Shown here in pieces: positions 60,931 to 64,000 of a stretch of 64,000 nucleotides of DNA. The notes below the pieces were generated by a model, which was not told the origin of the DNA, searched no databases, and saw only the letters and a program-made list of their open reading frames with translations. The stretch spans positions 248,001 to 312,000 of the forward strand of contig NZ_LMLC01000004.1 of the NCBI RefSeq assembly GCF_001421805.1, given 5' to 3'. Both the position numbers and the translations under genes were made by a program. Source of the DNA: Sphingomonas sp. Leaf34 (GTDB lineage Bacteria > Pseudomonadota > Alphaproteobacteria > Sphingomonadales > Sphingomonadaceae). The stretch's first letter is position 1, and each line of letters starts with the position of its first letter.

Positions 60931-61376
60931 TCCATATTTCGGTGCAACAGTCGGCGATCGATATCGCGGCTGAGATGACGCGCGCCGAGGCGGCGGGGGC
61001 GGGGGCGGTCGCGACCTTCACGGGTCTCGTTCGTGCCGATGACGGCGTCGGCACGCTCGAACTCGAACATTATCCCGGCGCGACCGAAGCGGCCTTGCTG
61101 CGGGTTGCCGAGCAAGCGATCGAGCGCTGGACTCTGCAGGGGGCGATCATCGTCCACCGCGTGGGTCCGATGCATCCGGGCGAGCGGATCGTCTTCGTTG
61201 CGGCGACGGCGGCGCATCGTGGCGCCGCGCTCGAGGCGTGCACGTACCTGATCGACCGGCTGAAGACGGACGCGCCGTTCTGGAAACGCGAGACGCGGGG
61301 CGCGACGGCGAGGTGGGTAGAAGCGCGCGATAACGATCACGCCGCCGCTGCACGCTGGGATCAGCCGGAAACCTGA
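60927..61376 (+). CDS. moaE: Molybdopterin synthase catalytic subunit
   Basis: A 149-residue protein that converts precursor Z (cPMP) to molybdopterin with sulphur from MoaD. VATFTGLVRADDG, LELEHYPGAT and the loop VHRVGPMHPGERIV are family motifs; the catalytic lysine is in FWKRE near residue 120. It overlaps moaD by four bases and is the last gene of the pgsA-moaD-moaE unit. Together with moaB at 4.7 kb, part of the molybdenum-cofactor pathway is encoded in this window. Confidence 0.94.
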   Translation: MIHISVQQSAIDIAAEMTRAEAAGAGAVATFTGLVRADDGVGTLELEHYPGATEAALLRVAEQAIERWTLQGAIIVHRVGPMHPGERIVFVAATAAHRGAALEACTYLIDRLKTDAPFWKRETRGATARWVEARDNDHAAAARWDQPET

Positions 61377-61445
61377 ATCAGGTCGTAAGCGCCGCAAGCG
61401 CAGGGGCCAGACCGTGTCCCCACCTTTGCGGGGACACACGGCAGT

Positions 61446-61478
61446 GCGGGCCGCGCGCGAGAGGCGTTCGCGGCCCGC
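61446..61478. terminator. Bidirectional hairpin between moaE and the FAS1 gene
   Basis: A perfect 10-bp GC-rich stem (61446-61455 with 61469-61478, 13-nt loop) lies between the convergent moaE and FAS1 genes. A half unit of a family B-type palindrome (GTGTCCCC...GGGGACAC) precedes it at about 61414-61437. Confidence 0.7.
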
Positions 61479-61485
61479 GACCCGT

Positions 61486-62115
61486 TTAGCCGAGCTTGGG
61501 AACGCTCATGCCGTTGGTCAGGTGGACGACGCCGTTCGTCTCCTTGATGTCGGCCGTATCGACATAGGCCTTGATCCCGGCGGTATCGGTCAGCTCGATA
61601 TTGCCGTTGGGGCCGAGCGACGCGATCAGCGGCTGGCCGGCAAGCGTCGTCAACGTGGTCTTGCCACCGCCCGCGGTGATCTGCGCCTTCAGCTGGTCGG
61701 ACGTGATCGCACCGGCAACGACGTGATACTTGAGGATCGTCGCCAGCGTCGGCGCCGATTCGGGCTTCAGCAGCGTATCCAGTGCGCCGGCCGGCAGACG
61801 GGTGAAGGCTTCGTCGCTCGGTGCGAAGACGGTGTACGGGCCGGGGCCCGCAAGCGTCGTCTGCAGCTTTGCCGCGGTCACCAGCTTGGTCAGCGTCGCA
61901 CGGTTCGGCAGCGTCGGGAGCGCCGCGGCGATCGTCGTGGTCGGCGCGGCCGTCGGGGCGGCTGGCGTCGCGGCGCCCGGTGCAGCCGGCGCCGCCGTGG
62001 CTGGCACGGTCTGCGGCGTCGCCGGTACGGTGGGCGACGTGGTCTGCGCGGTTGCACCCGCAGCGACGATCATGCTCGAGGCGGCTGCGATCAGAAGGTT
62101 GGTCTTAATAGTCAT
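61486..62115 (-). CDS. Secreted fasciclin (FAS1) domain protein
   Basis: A 209-residue protein with a signal peptide (residues 1-24, ending GATAQ), an Ala/Pro/Thr-rich linker of about 45 residues, and one FAS1 domain: TLTKLVTAAKLQTTLAGPGPYTVFAPSDEAF near the start and LKYHVVAG and NGVVHLTNGM near its end. FAS1 domains mediate adhesion in the envelope or matrix. ATG 62115 has a GGAG site upstream and is preferred over 62127. A paralogue with a lipobox lies 137 bp upstream on the same strand. Confidence 0.88.
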   Translation of the reverse strand: MTIKTNLLIAAASSMIVAAGATAQTTSPTVPATPQTVPATAAPAAPGAATPAAPTAAPTTTIAAALPTLPNRATLTKLVTAAKLQTTLAGPGPYTVFAPSDEAFTRLPAGALDTLLKPESAPTLATILKYHVVAGAITSDQLKAQITAGGGKTTLTTLAGQPLIASLGPNGNIELTDTAGIKAYVDTADIKETNGVVHLTNGMSVPKLG

Positions 62116-62251
62116 CTGTGACTCCAACTATACTTGATGGGACGGGTAGAAATTCGAACGAAAAACGTAGGTATGGGCTCGGTCGATCTTCAATCTTTTC
62201 GCGGACCAGCCGCAGCAGACATGCGATGAACCGAGCCATTGCCCTTGGCGA

Positions 62252-62884
62252 TCAGCTCAATTTCGGCACGATGACGCCGTTGACCACGTGTACGACACCG
62301 TTCGACTGGCGTACGTCTGCGGTTTCGACATAGCTCTTGTTGCCGTTTACGTCGGTCAACGTGATCACCGCACCAACCAGTGTCGCGGTGATCGGATCAC
62401 CTTCGACCGTGGTCAACGTCGCGGTGCCCCCGCCCGCCGCGATCCGCTGGCGCAGGTCGTCGGCGGTCACGACGCCCGGCAAGACGTGATAGGTCAGTAC
62501 TTTGGTCAGCGAGGATTTGTTTTCCGGCTTCAACAGCGTGTCGACCATGCCGGGCGCAAGCCGACCGAACGCGTCGTTGGTCGGTGCGAACACCGTGAAC
62601 GGACCTGGGCCGGACAGTGTACCGACCAGATCGGCGGCCTTTACTGCGGCGACCAGCGTCGACAGATTCGGTGCGGCCGACGCATTGTCGACGATCGTCC
62701 GGGTGGCCATCATCGGCACGCCGCCGACGGTCGGGTTGGCGACCGCGGGCGGGCCGTTCGGTACGGACAGCGCAGGATTGGCGGGCGTGGTCGACGCACT
62801 GGCCACGTCGTCCTTCGATTTGCCGCTGCACGCCGCAAGCGCCAGCGCACTCGTGATCAGCAGTAGCGGAAACGTCTTCGACAT
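62252..62884 (-). CDS. Fasciclin (FAS1) domain lipoprotein
   Basis: A 210-residue lipoprotein. The N-terminus ends in the lipobox LALAAC (Cys about residue 19), then a Ser/Pro/Ala-rich linker and a FAS1 domain with TLSGPGPFTVFAPTNDAFGRL, LTYHVLPGVV and NGVVHVVNGVIVPKL. It is a clear paralogue of the gene at 61486-62115, most likely from duplication, but anchored to a membrane rather than free. The start may be 62884 or the adjacent ATG at 62887; a GGAG site fits both. A cell-surface adhesion or envelope role is inferred. Confidence 0.88.
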   Translation of the reverse strand: MSKTFPLLLITSALALAACSGKSKDDVASASTTPANPALSVPNGPPAVANPTVGGVPMMATRTIVDNASAAPNLSTLVAAVKAADLVGTLSGPGPFTVFAPTNDAFGRLAPGMVDTLLKPENKSSLTKVLTYHVLPGVVTADDLRQRIAAGGGTATLTTVEGDPITATLVGAVITLTDVNGNKSYVETADVRQSNGVVHVVNGVIVPKLS

Positions 62885-62973
62885 CATCGGATCTCCAGCG
62901 GGAAGTGCGAGACATACGATCGAACGCCGAGTTGGTTGCGCATCCGTGCCAATCCCGGCGTCGATGTGCGCCG

Positions 62974-63876
62974 CTATTGAACGTCGGCAAGTGCCTTGGC
63001 CATCAGCCGGAAATCCTTCTCGCGCGGGCTTGCCCGTCGCCAGACCAGCGCGATCTTTCGCACCGCGTTGATCTCATCGAGCGGCCGTGCCGTGATGTTC
63101 GTGTTGTCGAGGATCCCCGCCTTCAGCGCCATTTCGGGCAGCATCGTGATGCCGAGCCCGTTGTCGACCATCTGCACGATCGTGTGCAGCGAGGTCCCCA
63201 GCATCGTCGCTTCCGCGCGCAGTTCGGGGCGATTGCACGCCCCCAGCGCATGGTCCTTCAGGCAATGCCCATCCTCGAGCAACAGCAACCGAGTCTCGTC
63301 GATCGCCGACGCCGGGATCGCGGGCAGTGCGGCGGGCACCTCCCCCGACGGATAGGCGACGAACAGTCGATCCTCGAACAGCGTCTCGGCCGTCACTTCG
63401 CCGCAAGCATAGGGGAGTGCCAGCAGCACGCAGTCGGTGCGGCCGTTATGCAACCCCTCGCAGGCCGCGCCGCTCGGCTCCTCGCGCAGGAACAGCTTCA
63501 GGTCCGGATAATCCTTTCGCAAACGCGGCAGGATGCGCGGCAGCATGAATGGCGCGATCGTGGGGATCACGCTCATCCGCATATCGCCCGATAGCGGCTG
63601 GCCGGCGGCACGCGCCATGTCGCCCAGCTCCTCCGCCTCGCGCAGCACGCGCCGCGCCTTGTCGGCGATCGAATCACCCAGCGGCGTGAACCGCACGACG
63701 CGCCGCGTACGCTCGACCAGAACCACGCCGATCAGCGTCTCGAGCTCGCGCAGCCCCGCCGACAGCGTCGATTGCGTCACGAAACACGCTTCGGCGGCAC
63801 GGCCGAAATGCCCGTGATCCTTCAGCGCCACCAGATATTGCAGCTGTTTCAACGTCGGTAGGTAAGTCGCAGCCAT
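62974..63876 (-). CDS. oxyR: Hydrogen-peroxide regulator OxyR (LysR family)
   Basis: A 300-residue LysR-type regulator. The N-terminal winged helix-turn-helix spans residues 5-65 (LPTLKQLQYLVALKDHGHFGRAAEACFVTQSTLS). The effector domain contains the redox pair Cys205 and Cys214 in LLEDGHCLKDHALGAC, spaced nine residues apart exactly as in OxyR C199/C208. Disulphide formation by peroxide activates it. The usual divergent target, such as katG or ahpC, would lie beyond the right edge of the window. A dyad in front of the start may be its own operator. Confidence 0.92.
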   Translation of the reverse strand: MAATYLPTLKQLQYLVALKDHGHFGRAAEACFVTQSTLSAGLRELETLIGVVLVERTRRVVRFTPLGDSIADKARRVLREAEELGDMARAAGQPLSGDMRMSVIPTIAPFMLPRILPRLRKDYPDLKLFLREEPSGAACEGLHNGRTDCVLLALPYACGEVTAETLFEDRLFVAYPSGEVPAALPAIPASAIDETRLLLLEDGHCLKDHALGACNRPELRAEATMLGTSLHTIVQMVDNGLGITMLPEMALKAGILDNTNITARPLDEINAVRKIALVWRRASPREKDFRLMAKALADVQ

Positions 63877-63883
63877 TAATCGC

Positions 63884-63912
63884 CTCTATCGATCATCAGG
63901 TGATAAATAGAG
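63884..63912. promoter_or_regulatory. Dyad upstream of oxyR
   Basis: CTCTAT (63884-63889) and ATAGAG (63907-63912) are complementary ends, with inner ATCA/TGAT also complementary. The CTAT/ATAG elements resemble half-sites recognised by OxyR-type proteins, though spacing (17 bases) is not the classical seven. It lies eight bases before the oxyR start, consistent with autorepression. Confidence 0.45.
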
Positions 63913-64000
63913 TGTTGGATCGATTACACCAGTCCCCATATACCGCATCGCACAACGACCGAGCGGGACAACCGCCGCCAGTGAGGATGCCTGGAGCCAA

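Overview
The window is GC-rich chromosomal DNA whose gene content and order point to a sphingomonad alphaproteobacterium (Sphingomonas or a close relative). Pointers are the aroA-cmk-rpsA-ihfB block, DUF1476-bolA-grxD, a recA preceded by an alphaproteobacterial GTTC-N7-GTTC LexA box, the ETF-ubiquinone oxidoreductase, and abundant short palindromic repeats between genes. The assignment rests on content and synteny; no database search was possible.

Layout. 1-4.2 kb: a truncated M48 protease, wecB-wecC (UDP-ManNAcA synthesis) and divergent galU. 4.2-13.5 kb: a small secreted protein, moaB-slt-UDG-like on the minus strand, then ETF-QO, a TPR protein, ispE and recA. 14-24 kb: methyltransferase, GST, dctA, a Tat-exported M24 peptidase, alaS, a ThDP enzyme and an SMP-30 protein. 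24-32.5 kb: a CoA-transferase operon (scoA-acid phosphatase-DUF5076-scoB-esterase), an unrecognised 406-residue protein, and leuC-(39-residue membrane peptide)-leuD-quinone reductase. 32.5-41 kb: DUF1476-bolA-grxD, an MBL hydrolase with a DUF4230 protein, nadA and nadC, RNase T2, DUF4112, a peptide-ABC-type lipoprotein and tRNA-Leu(TAA). 41-46.7 kb: ihfB, rpsA, a SemiSWEET, cmk, aroA and a TIGR02300 protein.

46.8-54.0 kb is an integrated element of about 7.15 kb. It lies in the 3' end of tRNA-Ala(GGC) and is bounded by a perfect 23-bp direct repeat (46811-46833 and 53963-53985). It carries a tyrosine integrase, a compact four-gene operon of unrecognised proteins, about 1 kb of AT-richer DNA with several perfect inverted repeats, a serine recombinase preceded by a 42-bp dyad, and a TIR-like (CAP12/Pycsar-type) protein that is a candidate anti-phage effector. 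Its base composition is visibly less GC-rich than the flanks. It is the most likely home of an undescribed system.

54.1-64 kb: a GDSL autotransporter esterase, a Pit phosphate transporter with its DUF47 partner (the upstream NUDIX frame runs into DUF47 without a stop), an LplT-like MFS protein, pgsA-moaD-moaE, two FAS1 proteins and oxyR.

Three themes recur: very tight operons with ATGA or TGATG overlaps; several very small proteins (39-54 residues), mostly with one membrane segment; and families of palindromic repeats, one of which appears to have been captured as the signal peptide of a lipoprotein (24994-25929).
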